Positions 1 to 8,443 of a stretch of 64,000 nt of DNA are shown in pieces (position 1 is the first letter of the stretch; each line of letters starts with the position of its first letter). Source of the DNA: Syntrophobacter fumaroxidans MPOB (lineage in GTDB: Bacteria > Desulfobacterota > Syntrophobacteria > Syntrophobacterales > Syntrophobacteraceae); the NCBI RefSeq assembly GCF_000014965.1, contig NC_008554.1, forward strand, positions 3,894,001 to 3,958,000, read 5' to 3'. Made by a program: the position numbers and the translations under genes. Below the pieces are notes generated by a model, which was given only the letters and a program-made list of their open reading frames with translations, made no database searches and was not told where the DNA came from.

Positions 1-1
1 G

Positions 2-2434
2 ATCGAGTTTCCGGCCAGGTTTTACAGCCGTTATGTGCAGCTCATTTACGTGCCGCGCGGTTTCTTGGATTCCAAGGACTTCCTTTCCTTCCTCGAGGAT
101 CCCAGGATAAAGTCATTCATGGAAGAGGGGAGGGAGGTTTCGGAGTACCAGCAGCGGTACGTTCTGAGGATTCTCGAGGAATTCAACCTGAGGCACCGGC
201 CGGCCATCAACGAGAAATACGGGCTGGAGCTCCAGGAACTGGATCGGGAGGAGTTTCTGTCTTTTGTCGGGACGGGACAGCCTTCGATTCTCCACCTGGG
301 AATCTTCATTCACAGCCGATTGCTGCCGCAGATGAACGCGCGGGTTGCGGAGCTGCGGGAAGGGTTCGACGGGCTCGTTTTCGAGGAACGAAGAAAGATC
401 GCGTTATTCGTTGATGAGTTGAACAAGCTCGATTCCGAAGCGATCGTGGATCTCTATTTGAGGCCGGTGCACAATCCCGGCATCCCCGATCCGCATGTGC
501 CTCGCGAGGGTCCCGATGTTCCCCGGTTGATGCAGCTCACGCCCTGCGAGCTCATCGACCGCCTGACGAAACTCCATACGGGGTGCAGGATCACGCTCAA
601 CTTGAGCAATCTTTCGGCTGACGATGTGCTCGAGCTGCTCTACGGAAGCAAGGGTGCGATAACCCATCTGGAAATCTTCAACCTCAAGGATTTCTCCCTG
701 GGCAAGACGACCCATCAGGAAATCAGCGATCTGCAGCGGGCCATCAATGACGGGAACGTCATTTCGCTGAAAAAGCACATCCGCGCCATGATAGGGCGCA
801 TCACGGAAACTCAGGGGCCGGATTCACCCAGGATCGGCAGGCTCAATGAGATTCTTGCGGATATCGCGTCACTGCAGAACTATTACAAACATGTACCGCT
901 CCGATCCCGAATCGGCAGCGATTCGACCGGCCATTCCCGCCGCCTGCACGGAATGGGGCTTGCTCTGCTTTGCACCCTGCCCCGGAGGGCACAGAGAGAG
1001 GTGCGCAGTTCCTTCCGCACCCCGCGATGGATCATTCCGATCAAGGTGGATGCCTTTCTTCGCACAACCCGTATTCCTCATTCCGTCTCGGGTTCCCCAT
1101 GGGGTTGGCTGTTCCGCATTTTGAGCCAATTTCCGGTATTGCGTCGTCTCCTCGACCAGAATCACAAAGATTGGGAGTTCAATGAGACGTCAGCCTGCAT
1201 GTCGGAAGAGGGGAACATCGTCACTCTCGGAGGAATAAGCGAAGAGCGGGGGAATCGCCTGGAAATCAACCCCAGGGACAAGGCCACGAAAGCGAGGATT
1301 TCCTGGAGGTATCTGAACGGCATACTGCGGGACGCGCTCAAGGTGCTGATCGGTTTCGGCCCCGCGTTCGCCACGTTTTACTTCACGAAAGACTGGTGGC
1401 TGCTCGCTTACTTCGGGGGCGCGATCTGGCTGGGAATAACCTTCTTCCGGAATATCGTTCAGTCCGTCCTGGGCGCCGGCGGCGTCTGGCGCTCACCGCT
1501 GCTCAAATGGAACAGCTACGTGAGTTGGGACAGGCTGTCCGATTCGCTTCTCTACACGGGCCTTTCCGTTCCCCTGCTCGAATACCTGGTCAAGACCGTC
1601 ATCCTCGAAAGATCGTTCGAGATAACCGCCGGCTCCGACCCGGTTCTGCTGTATTCGATCATGGCCGTCGCCAACGGTCTGTATATCTTCAGCCACAACA
1701 CGTGGCGAGGGCTGCCCAGAGCCGCCGCCGTGGGGAATCTCTTCCGCACCGTCATCTCCATCCCCCTGGCCCTGCTGTTCAACTCGGCCGTGGGCGGCAT
1801 CCTGGCGGGCTTTGCCGTTCAGGATATCGCGGGAGTGCTTCAGAAGTGGGCGGCCATCATCTCCAAGACCGCCTCCGACTGCGTGGCCGGTGTCATCGAA
1901 GGCCTGGCGGACCGGTACAAACACACCTGCATGCGCGAAAAGGATTACGCGACCAAGCTCGGACAGCTCTACGACGCCTACTCCCAGCTGGAACTGATCT
2001 ATCCCCAGACCGACATGCTCAAGATGCTCGAATCTCCGAAGCGGTTCATGCGAAAGCTCGGCACAGAAGCCCGCGACCTGGAGAAGATCATGATCATCAA
2101 CGCCCTCGACCTGCTCTACTTCTGGATGTACCAGCCCCGCGCGCGAAGCGTTCTCTGTTCATTGCTTCGTGGAATGTCCAACGACGAGCGCCAGATCTTT
2201 CTTCGCTCTCAGTCCGTCCTCCGGCGCGATCGCGAAACCAGCCAGCTGATCGTGAACGGGATCGTCGGCAGGAATTTCGCCCGGGCGCTCTCTTTCTACC
2301 TGGACCGCTCGGAGGCGTACCTGGATACGTTGGAGGAGCTCGCCTACAAGCCGTGCGGGAAAGACGTCCTGCTGTGGTGGCCCCGCCGCTTGAGGAGTTC
2401 CTGCCGTTCCTTGCTGGGCCTGCATCCAAAATAG
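2..2434 (+). CDS. Large membrane protein of unknown function, 5' end outside the window
   Basis: The frame is open from the first bases of the window, so the GTG at 35 is probably an internal codon and the gene is 5'-truncated here. About 810 residues are visible. The N-terminal half is soluble and charged. The second half has a cluster of hydrophobic segments, beginning near VLIGFGPAFATFYF and continuing through VLLYSIMAVANGLYIF and ISIPLALLFNSAVGGILAGF. A charged C-terminal region of about 180 residues follows. I do not recognise the family. The arrangement of a cytoplasmic domain, four or so membrane spans and a cytoplasmic tail suggests an inner-membrane protein. It ends at TAG 2432 and is followed by repeats, with no obvious terminator. 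Confidence 0.7.
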   Translation: MEFPARFYSRYVQLIYVPRGFLDSKDFLSFLEDPRIKSFMEEGREVSEYQQRYVLRILEEFNLRHRPAINEKYGLELQELDREEFLSFVGTGQPSILHLGIFIHSRLLPQMNARVAELREGFDGLVFEERRKIALFVDELNKLDSEAIVDLYLRPVHNPGIPDPHVPREGPDVPRLMQLTPCELIDRLTKLHTGCRITLNLSNLSADDVLELLYGSKGAITHLEIFNLKDFSLGKTTHQEISDLQRAINDGNVISLKKHIRAMIGRITETQGPDSPRIGRLNEILADIASLQNYYKHVPLRSRIGSDSTGHSRRLHGMGLALLCTLPRRAQREVRSSFRTPRWIIPIKVDAFLRTTRIPHSVSGSPWGWLFRILSQFPVLRRLLDQNHKDWEFNETSACMSEEGNIVTLGGISEERGNRLEINPRDKATKARISWRYLNGILRDALKVLIGFGPAFATFYFTKDWWLLAYFGGAIWLGITFFRNIVQSVLGAGGVWRSPLLKWNSYVSWDRLSDSLLYTGLSVPLLEYLVKTVILERSFEITAGSDPVLLYSIMAVANGLYIFSHNTWRGLPRAAAVGNLFRTVISIPLALLFNSAVGGILAGFAVQDIAGVLQKWAAIISKTASDCVAGVIEGLADRYKHTCMREKDYATKLGQLYDAYSQLELIYPQTDMLKMLESPKRFMRKLGTEARDLEKIMIINALDLLYFWMYQPRARSVLCSLLRGMSNDERQIFLRSQSVLRRDRETSQLIVNGIVGRNFARALSFYLDRSEAYLDTLEELAYKPCGKDVLLWWPRRLRSSCRSLLGLHPK

Positions 2435-2544
2435 ACACTCGTCTCATATCGACTTTATTGTGCAAAGTGCGGATTTGACCTTGTGATCTTGCGTGAGCCG
2501 GGGTCCGGAATATCGTCTCTGTCTCAACAACCCTCCTGGTCCCT

Positions 2545-2625
2545 CTTATACGAAGTTACCTAGAAAATAGATTCCCGGGTGAGTCTGTTTTCATGCTTCG
2601 CGGGTGTCGCAGGGGGCATGGATAA
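2545..2625 (+). repeat. Rep-B palindromic repeat, copy 1
   Basis: Begins CTTATACGAAG then TTACCTAGAAAATAG and ATTCCCGGGTGAGTC, and runs to GGGGGCATGGATAA. The same core is found at 9476-9519 (inverted), 12565-12636 and 17371-17446 (inverted). It directly abuts the inverted end of the 2626-2844 element. Confidence 0.75.
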
Positions 2626-2844
2626 TTGCGTTCAAGATGGATTTTTCAAGCACCAAAGAGCGGGGGAATGATTCCCCCGCACCCCCCAAGTTTCGGCCAC
2701 ACGCGCAAGCGCGTGAGGCCGAGCGCTCGGCGCTGTCGGCGACTGGCCGAAGGCCGCCGTCGCAGCGCCACACGGAGCCGCGAAGCGGCGAGGGGGTGTG
2801 GGGGATACGTCCCCCACGCTTTTAAAGGATCATTTTGAACGCAA
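2626..2844. mobile_element. MITE-like element, 219 bp, non-coding
   Basis: It is bounded by near-perfect inverted ends: TTGCGTTCAAGATG (2626-2639) on the left and CATTTTGAACGCAA (2831-2844) on the right. Inside are GC-rich hairpins, including GCGGGGGAA/TTCCCCCGC near 2658 and GTGGGGGAT/GTCCCCCAC near 2800. The end sequence matches the end of the Rep-A elements at 12637 and 47770, but the interior differs. No reading frame inside looks real. I infer a non-autonomous element that shares its mobilising enzyme with Rep-A. Confidence 0.6.
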
Positions 2845-2900
2845 ATCCGTATTATATACATGAAGTTCCTTAGAAAAGGGAATGCGCACAGGAGGCCGGC

Positions 2901-3113
2901 ATGCCGTACGCCGACAAAAGAAGCTGCTTCGTGGAAGGCAGAGAGATCCTTCACGGTGAATTCGCATCCCTGCGGGACAAATGCGTCGTCTGCGTCGACG
3001 GCGAACTGTACGAGGACTACAGCAATATCGTCGGCGGCATGGCGGGTGCGGGCGCGGGAGATCACCGGCCCGCCCGCTCTCATTTGCTCAGTCTGAAAGT
3101 CCCGGAATCGTAA
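2901..3113 (+). CDS. Small hypothetical protein, 70 aa
   Basis: The ATG at 2901 has a strong ribosome binding site, AGGAGG at 2890-2895, with a 5-base spacer. Codon choice is GC-rich in third positions like neighbouring genes. The protein has three cysteines in its first half, including CVVC, and no membrane segment. I do not recognise a family. The last 34 bases overlap the 3' end of the convergent secreted-protein gene at 3080, so it may be a decayed or truncated gene that reads into its neighbour. Confidence 0.4.
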   Translation: MPYADKRSCFVEGREILHGEFASLRDKCVVCVDGELYEDYSNIVGGMAGAGAGDHRPARSHLLSLKVPES

Positions 3114-4297
3114 TGGCTCCCGCTCACATAGATGTTGTAATATCCGTTTATCGTATTGTCGCTCAGTACGCCTTCGGTGAATTTCAGCTGGATCGGCTGC
3201 CCGGCGCAGGAAGATGCGGCGGTGCATGTCACCGTGTTGCCGGATAGAGTGAGCTTTGCCGGCAGGTCTGAAAAGGTTCCGCATTCCGTGTTCCCGACGG
3301 TCAGTCTTCCCGTGTAACCCGTCGCGGTCTGCGTGGCGACCAGCTTCAGGGACCCTGAATCGGCGCCGTAATCGCTGGTCCAACGCCCGGTCCAGGTCCC
3401 GCCCAGGGGATTGGTGAGCTTGATCGTGTCCTGTTTGACCGTTGACTGGCCTGCCGCGTTTTTCACCCTGAAATAGACCGTCTTCGTGCCGGCACCCGCG
3501 CTCAGGGTGAAACTCGGGTTCCTCGAGTAGGGATGCCAGGTTGCGCCCGCAAACGTCGGCGATTCACTGGCCTTGTACCGGGTGGGAGTCCCGGTTGTGG
3601 TGTTGTTCAGAAAAACTCTGCGCCTGGTGGTTGTGGCGGCGCCGTTGTTGATCTTGAAAGAGGTGATGGTCGGCCGTACGGCAGTGGCCCCCTCCGCGGC
3701 AAAATCGTTCCCGCTCTTCCGTATTTCAACGGCATCCACATGCCAGCCGGCATCGTCGCGGTTCCCCGAATCGCTTTTGAAAGCGATTCTGACCGTCCGG
3801 CCGTTATAGGCGGTCAAATCGACGTCCTCCAGGGACCAGCGGGTGCTCTTTCCGATGAACGAGTCCCCGAGAGCTTCCCATTGGGACCATCCGTCCGTTT
3901 GAAAATCGAAGTGACTGATCTCGACCGTTCCGCTTCCCTGATAGTCGGGACCGTATGAGTACCAATGACGGAAGCTCAGATGAATCTCCTCACCACCTGC
4001 AACGGATGGCAGAACCACGGGAGGCGAGACGAGCCGGCCGACGGAGGGACCGGTTCGGGTGCCGGCGCATTGAGCGCCCTCGTAACAGCTCCCCGGTCCG
4101 GCCGCGGGGGAGCCGATTTCCCACAGACCGTCTTCGGCGGACCAATCGCCCGGGCCGGCTTCAAAGCCCGTCGCGTAGATCACTTCCTCGATCCCGTATA
4201 CCTCCTCAATCCCGGCGGACACCGGGCAGGCAAACGAGAACAACACCAGGAGGAACACGGATACCAAACCAGCACAATGGAAAACGGATCTCTTCAT
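3080..4297 (-). CDS. Secreted multidomain protein with MAM-like/jelly-roll and Ig-like domains, 405 aa
   Basis: I start at the ATG at 4297 because GAGGAG lies just upstream; an in-frame ATG at 4321 is less likely. The first 30 residues are a signal peptide (MKRSVF, hydrophobic run, then ACPVSA). Residues of about 40-200 form a beta-rich domain with WSAEDGLWEIGSPAAGPGS and RHWYSYG, resembling the MAM/jelly-roll modules of exported proteins. A domain beginning ITSFKINNGA and containing KTVYFRVKNAAGQS follows; this looks like an Ig-like repeat unit present once. The C-terminal 90 residues are a further beta-rich domain with two cysteine pairs. An exported surface or extracellular binding role is inferred; there is no catalytic motif I can point to. 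Confidence 0.75.
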   Translation of the reverse strand: MKRSVFHCAGLVSVFLLVLFSFACPVSAGIEEVYGIEEVIYATGFEAGPGDWSAEDGLWEIGSPAAGPGSCYEGAQCAGTRTGPSVGRLVSPPVVLPSVAGGEEIHLSFRHWYSYGPDYQGSGTVEISHFDFQTDGWSQWEALGDSFIGKSTRWSLEDVDLTAYNGRTVRIAFKSDSGNRDDAGWHVDAVEIRKSGNDFAAEGATAVRPTITSFKINNGAATTTRRRVFLNNTTTGTPTRYKASESPTFAGATWHPYSRNPSFTLSAGAGTKTVYFRVKNAAGQSTVKQDTIKLTNPLGGTWTGRWTSDYGADSGSLKLVATQTATGYTGRLTVGNTECGTFSDLPAKLTLSGNTVTCTAASSCAGQPIQLKFTEGVLSDNTINGYYNIYVSGSHYDSGTFRLSK

Positions 4298-4680
4298 ACG
4301 CTTCTCCTCGCGTTGGAGCATCGGAAGCCGGATGGCGGGGGGAAACCGGCAATAATCCCAAACCGTTGCGCAAGTATACCATACTGGAGGCTTCAGTCAA
4401 TCACGGCTGATAATGAGCCCCATCTCAGTTCTTTCGATCAATGGGAACCTCTCGTTTTGGGGTGTGGAACTGCCGATTGATGCCCGCATATCTGCATGCC
4501 GCCAGGTACTGCACGGCGGGATGAGGAATTCTGCGGTTTCCACAAACCGGCAAACGTGCATCGGTGTAGTGCGGAGGATGATAAGAAAGCTTCTCATAAA
4601 GCCCGAACAGGCGGGGGTTCTCCGGATTCGGGACTGAAATGACCAGGCATCCGGGGAGGGGCCTCCGTATGATAAAATCA
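4298..4680. other. Gene-free stretch upstream of the secreted protein
   Basis: No coding region with a ribosome binding site was found. It should hold the promoter of the 4297 gene, but I see no clear -35/-10 pair. A shared repeat begins at 4681. Confidence 0.5.
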
Positions 4681-4745
4681 GGGTCTTCCGGGAAATGAGT
4701 ACCTGCATTCTCGGAGCAAGGTACTCACTGACCGGATGAACCTTT
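4681..4745 (-). repeat. Repeat directly after the stop codon of the 4746 gene (copy 1 of 2)
   Basis: The segment GGGTCTTCCGG, AGTACCTGCATTCTC and CCGGATGAACCTT recurs at 5705-5758 in the same orientation and at the same place relative to a gene: it starts at the TAA stop of each minus-strand gene. In this copy AGTACCT and AGGTACT form a 7-bp inverted pair. It could be a 3' UTR/terminator-like element or a scar of a mobile cassette; it lacks a T-run. Confidence 0.65.
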
Positions 4746-5216
4746 TTACGGGCACCTTTTGTAAGTCAGGGTTCCGGCCCAGTAATTACTGGAATGGAAC
4801 GCACCTCCCACAGTGCCAAAGTCGTTTTCAATCGACCAAAATGTTCCATTGAGCGTCGTGGGGTTGAGTTCAATCCGCGTAACACCTGCCAAGCGGTCAG
4901 CTGAACTGTCGATCAGCGTTGTGGCCAAGTTGAGGTAGATCTTTGCGCCAATCCGCGCGCCGGTACCCATCATGATCATAGGGTTCTGGGTTGGAGTGGA
5001 CAACGTGCCGTGCACGGCGTAGGTGGTCGTATCCAACACTTTGATGTGCAGTTTCATGGTGGTGGTCTCATTTACGGGGCCATCCTCAGTCCGCGTAATC
5101 TTTACCGTCCAGCACTTGTCTCCGCTGAAACTCAGTACTGCCCAGGCAGTTCCGACCCCTGCAACCAACCAGATGGCAATAATCAGTAATACGGACTTTC
5201 TCCAATGATATCGCAT
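4746..5216 (-). CDS. Secreted small beta-rich protein of unknown function, 156 aa
   Basis: The start is set at 5216 by AGGAGG four bases upstream; a longer frame to 5309 lacks one. An N-terminal signal or membrane anchor (SVLLIIAIWLVAGVGTAWA) precedes a mature part rich in Thr, Gly and aromatic residues with alternating strands (KLHIKVLDTTTYAVHGTL, GAKIYLNLATTL). Only two cysteines are present, one near the start of the mature part and one in the last three residues, which could form a disulfide in the periplasm. Lipocalin-like or beta-barrel folding is a guess; I do not recognise a family. It shares its immediate 3' flank with the gene at 5759. Confidence 0.65.
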   Translation of the reverse strand: MRYHWRKSVLLIIAIWLVAGVGTAWAVLSFSGDKCWTVKITRTEDGPVNETTTMKLHIKVLDTTTYAVHGTLSTPTQNPMIMMGTGARIGAKIYLNLATTLIDSSADRLAGVTRIELNPTTLNGTFWSIENDFGTVGGAFHSSNYWAGTLTYKRCP

Positions 5217-5416
5217 GAATCCTCCTTGATGTCTTGGGTTGGCTTTAAAATGTGCATTATTTTGCTTGAGCGGTTTTGTACTTCGGATTGCCCCAATTAG
5301 TAAAGGCAAGTTTGTGAAATCTCGAAAGCGAACGTACTAAAGGTACAATATCAACGGGTTGGAACACAGACCCGTGTGTTTGCGATCAAGCCGATTCATC
5401 CTGTCTCCGGCCAAGG

Positions 5417-5632
5417 TCACGGAAAATCTGAGAGCTTGATTCCCCTTCTTCCCTCCCCGGGATACTGGAACCGTACCCTCACAATCGCTGAATCCAACCT
5501 GGCGCCCTCGATGCTATCGCCATGGGCCGGACAATAGTCGTGACGTGGGCAATCCATGTTCAGGCGAACATCGTCCATGGTCTCAGCACGCGGGCACGAC
5601 TCATGGTGTTGCTGATCGTGGGGCAGGAACAT
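5417..5632 (-). CDS. Possible small Cys/His-rich protein, 71 aa, doubtful
   Basis: Lies inside the 540-base gap between two secreted-protein genes. A TGAGG sequence lies eight bases before the ATG at 5632. The first half is rich in His and Cys (PHDQQHHESCPR, MDCPRHDYCPAHGDS), and the tail is basic. No family is recognised. Codon use is weaker than in neighbours, so this may be a gene remnant or chance. The rest of 5217-5704 holds nothing else I can support. Confidence 0.25.
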   Translation of the reverse strand: MFLPHDQQHHESCPRAETMDDVRLNMDCPRHDYCPAHGDSIEGARLDSAIVRVRFQYPGEGRRGIKLSDFP

Positions 5633-5704
5633 GAATGGTGCCTCAACATGTCCACCAGGAAATCCCGGAGAACCTTTTCGCTACCGGGTTCTGTCCGAAA
5701 AAAC

Positions 5705-5758
5705 GGGTCTTCCGGAATAAGTACCTGCATTCTCAGTTACTCATGATCCGGATGAACC
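5705..5758 (-). repeat. Repeat directly after the stop codon of the 5759 gene (copy 2 of 2)
   Basis: Matches 4681-4745 over GGGTCTTCCGG, AGTACCTGCATTCTC and CCGGATGAACCTT, with an internal gap of about 8 bases. As in copy 1 it begins exactly at the TAA of a minus-strand gene. Confidence 0.65.
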
Positions 5759-6571
5759 TTATTTTATGATACGAAAGTTAGCAAAGAACACTCTCCCATC
5801 ATTTAACTCCGTTTTGTAATTGAGACTGCGATATATGCCATATTTGGATCGGACGAATGTTCCACCGCGCCACATGTCAATATTTTGATTACTATAAGAT
5901 AGTATAGTATAGTTATCGCTGAGTCTTGAAAGTCTGACTTTAAGATATCCATCATCCTTGAACGTAGTCGATATCGTTGCTTTTATCCACCTGTTTCTAG
6001 CTGATGACCATGGGATGCTACGCAGTATTTGAAGCTTGGAAGCAGAGCTTTGATTATATCTAAGCTGCAATCTGTCATTTCCTGATACCTTTGCTCCAGT
6101 CAGGGTAATAATCGGTTGCGAATCATCTCCGCCAACGCTTTTCAGTTGGAAGATATGAGTGAATTCCCTGGAGACTTTCATATCCTTCCCTACCTTGAAA
6201 AGCCACTCATACGTTAGCGGATTGTCCGGCGTTCCCTTCGCTTCGTCGATGGCGTACTTGCCAACCTTTATTTCGTTTCTTTGATTCTTGGTTGTGCCGG
6301 TCGGGTCGCCGTCTTTATCCCGGTGAAGGATGAAAAGAAAACAGTTGCCGACTGCGACCAGCGTCTGGTCCTGAATGTGGGCAACGGGTGGGGAATGAAA
6401 ATTGTCAGGCACCTCGAGAGAATCGGTACCAAGAGCATTCTTGATGATTGTGTAGGGACTTTGTCCACCGGGTCCATCGCTTGTGAACTCCACAACCACC
6501 TCGCCCGCTCCAGCGGCAACCGAGCCGGCCAGCAAGAAAACAAACAGCAAAGCAACGCGCATGCATCTCAT
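5759..6571 (-). CDS. Secreted polysaccharide-lyase-like protein, 270 aa
   Basis: GGAGG seven bases before the ATG at 6571 fixes the start. Residues 1-23 are a signal peptide ending AGAGE. The mature part has QRNEIKVGKY near residue 100, FTHIFQLKSVGG near 140 and a C-terminal KYGIYRS followed by VFFANFRI. This set of motifs is typical of jelly-roll polysaccharide lyases of the heparin lyase I/PL20 type, where the lyase cleft lies on the concave sheet. I infer cleavage or binding of an acidic polysaccharide outside the cell, but the exact family and substrate are unproven. The gene lies downstream of a 780-base gene-free stretch and shares its 3' flank repeat with the 4746 gene. Confidence 0.55.
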   Translation of the reverse strand: MRCMRVALLFVFLLAGSVAAGAGEVVVEFTSDGPGGQSPYTIIKNALGTDSLEVPDNFHSPPVAHIQDQTLVAVGNCFLFILHRDKDGDPTGTTKNQRNEIKVGKYAIDEAKGTPDNPLTYEWLFKVGKDMKVSREFTHIFQLKSVGGDDSQPIITLTGAKVSGNDRLQLRYNQSSASKLQILRSIPWSSARNRWIKATISTTFKDDGYLKVRLSRLSDNYTILSYSNQNIDMWRGGTFVRSKYGIYRSLNYKTELNDGRVFFANFRIIK

Positions 6572-7259
6572 GGGAAAACCTCCTTTCGGCGTAGCTTCCC
6601 GTGGTGTTCCTCAAAAAGAAGCTTCCTGGTCCGGGGATTTGCCGCAGCCAATCCATCAGGCGCTTCCCCTCAGTACTTCGAAGTGTCGGATTGTTTCGTG
6701 CCGACAACCATGTGGCGATACATGATGAGGATTTCATTGGGTCAAAAACACATTCTTGCCTCTCTGTGCACGTTATCGCCTCTTTATAAGGTCGGGTCAA
6801 GGGTGATTTGTTCGCATGGCGCACACCCCTCGATGGTATAGGCAATTGGCAGTAGACTTCGGTCCGTCCGCCGTTGCGTCTCACCGGCGACTTGAAAGGG
6901 CGTCTATGCCGGGAGCCGAATTGCCTGGACACGGATTTGCAGGAGCCCGTAAGCCAGGGAGGAGGGACTGTGGGAGCGGAGAAGCAGGGGCTGCACGGGA
7001 AGGCAGGGGCTTTGGGGCTTGGGCAACGTTGACGGCAGGGCACAGGTCGAAAAGGGGGATGGTTTCTTCGGTTGCCGCGGGGCTGGGCGCTGGAGGTTGT
7101 GAGTCGGGAAGCGGGAGTGTGCCTGAAGAACAGATAGTGAGTGTCGAAGAGGATTACCAGGTCTGGGCCCGCATGCCGGCACGCGAAGATGCCAAAGCAG
7201 GAAATGCCGGCGGAAGGAAGAAGGCGCAGCCATGAGACTCGGTGGAAGCTGAGCGAGTT
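6572..7259. other. Gene-free stretch, G-rich in part
   Basis: Frames here (for example 6816-7235) have no ribosome binding site and a composition dominated by Gly, Ala and Arg, so I do not call them. 6950-7110 on the plus strand is strongly purine/G-rich. The region separates the secreted-protein genes from the AbiEi-like module. Confidence 0.5.
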
Positions 7260-7266
7260 TCATCCA

Positions 7267-7369
7267 TTTTCACTATTTCACCGTTTGGTGAAATAGCCAT
7301 GTTTAGTGAAATATTGCGTTGACATCGGCCAGATTTCACCATTAATATTATGTTTACCGAATGGTGAAA
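7267..7369 (+). promoter_or_regulatory. Nested inverted-repeat operator of the AbiEi-like module
   Basis: A perfect 10-bp inverted repeat, CTATTTCACC (7273-7282) and GGTGAAATAG (7287-7296), is separated by GTTT. Around it are related half-sites: TTTTCACTA (7267-7275), TAGTGAAATA (7304-7313), TTTCACC (7334-7340, between -35 and -10) and GGTGAAA (7363-7369, overlapping the ribosome binding site). AbiEi-type proteins bind inverted repeats at their own promoters, so autorepression is the likely role. Confidence 0.7.
7319..7348 (+). promoter_or_regulatory. Sigma70-type promoter of the AbiEi-like module
   Basis: TTGACA at 7319-7324 and TAATAT at 7343-7348 with an 18-base spacer. The spacer contains one operator half-site. 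The predicted start of transcription lies near 7355, about 25 bases before the ATG. Confidence 0.65.
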
Positions 7370-7381
7370 AGGATAGTTTGG

Positions 7382-8443
7382 ATGAAAATCTCCCCCGAAG
7401 AATTCGCCGAAAAGGCAGTGAACGCAATCCACTCCTGTTTGGAGGGTATTCCTTTCGTCGAGATAAAGGCCATAATCAAAGAGGTCAGATCGAGTTACCG
7501 GCGGCCCGATCTCCTGATCACCGTTGGACTCCCTTACGGAGAACAAAGCCTGATAGCTGAAATGAAAAGCAGCGGGGAGCCGCGGTATGTGCGGGAAGCC
7601 GCGAGCCAGTTGGTGAAGTACCGCTATTCAGCCCCACCTGGAACCTATGGTCTGGTGATTGCCCCGTTCATCTCTCCCAAAGCCGCGGAGATTTGCGCCG
7701 AGGAAAAAATCGGGTATGTGGACTTCAGCGGCAACTGCCTTCTGTCCTTTGGGTATGTCTACCTCGAGAGACAGGGCAGGCCAAATCTCTTTGCCGAGAG
7801 GCGCGATTTGCGCTCGCTCTACTCGCCAAAGGCCGAGCGAATTCTCCGCGTGCTTCTTACCTCCCCACACGGACGGTGGAAGTTGCAGGACTTGGCCAAG
7901 GAAGCACAAGTCAGTCTGGGGCAGGTTTCGAAAGTAAAAGCTCTCCTGGGCGCTCGCGAGTGGTCGTCGCCTGAGCATGGGCAGTTCCAATTGACAAAGC
8001 CCTTCGAACTCCTGTCGGAATGGGCCGCAAATTATGATGCGAAAAGGAATGAGGGACGCAACTTCTACACCTTTAAGAAAGTGTGGGAATTTGAAGCCGA
8101 CCTGGCCGAGGCCTGTGCCGAGAGCGGAACGGAGTATGCGCTGACCGGATTTTCCGGGGCTGCGAGGCTGGCCCCGGCAGTGCGGTATCAGCGTGCCGCG
8201 GCATATGTCAACGTTCCACAAGAGGAACTGGCCTTCCGGCTTGGCTTGAAGGAAGTCTCCAGCGGGGCGAATGTCCTTCTGATGCGGCCATACGACGCCG
8301 GAGTCTTTTATGGCATAAGATCTGTGGGCGACATTCGGATCGCCTCGCCGGTTCAACTTTACCTGGACCTCATGGCCATCAAGGGGCGAGGCGAGGAAGC
8401 CGCTCAGGCTGTCCTCGAGCAGGCCATCATGCCATTATGGTAA
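7382..8443 (+). CDS. AbiEi-like regulator/antitoxin with PD-(D/E)XK-like N-terminal region, 353 aa
   Basis: The ATG at 7382 follows AAAAGGA by eight bases; the in-frame ATG at 7361 has no binding site. Residues 42-80 read like a restriction-nuclease fold: PD at 42-43, E60-M-K62, then QLVKY at 77-81 or so (a QxxxY-type motif). GYVDFSGN follows near 111, a motif I associate with this group. Residues of about 146-205 form a winged helix (AERILRVLLTSPHG ... LAKEAQVSLGQVSKVKALL). The C-terminal 140 residues resemble the AbiEi effector-side domain. The gene overlaps the next one by 7 bases, so the two are translated together. I infer an autoregulating antitoxin of a type IV-like system; whether the nuclease region is active is unknown. 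Confidence 0.7.
   Translation: MKISPEEFAEKAVNAIHSCLEGIPFVEIKAIIKEVRSSYRRPDLLITVGLPYGEQSLIAEMKSSGEPRYVREAASQLVKYRYSAPPGTYGLVIAPFISPKAAEICAEEKIGYVDFSGNCLLSFGYVYLERQGRPNLFAERRDLRSLYSPKAERILRVLLTSPHGRWKLQDLAKEAQVSLGQVSKVKALLGAREWSSPEHGQFQLTKPFELLSEWAANYDAKRNEGRNFYTFKKVWEFEADLAEACAESGTEYALTGFSGAARLAPAVRYQRAAAYVNVPQEELAFRLGLKEVSSGANVLLMRPYDAGVFYGIRSVGDIRIASPVQLYLDLMAIKGRGEEAAQAVLEQAIMPLW

Noticed and set aside
1396-2478. A 360-codon plus-strand frame overlapping the first gene
   Set aside because: Arg/Ala/Pro-rich out-of-frame reading of the real coding sequence.
2640-2840. Repeat-rich stretch as a CRISPR array
   Set aside because: There are hairpins and inverted ends but no regularly spaced direct repeats, and no cas genes occur in the window.
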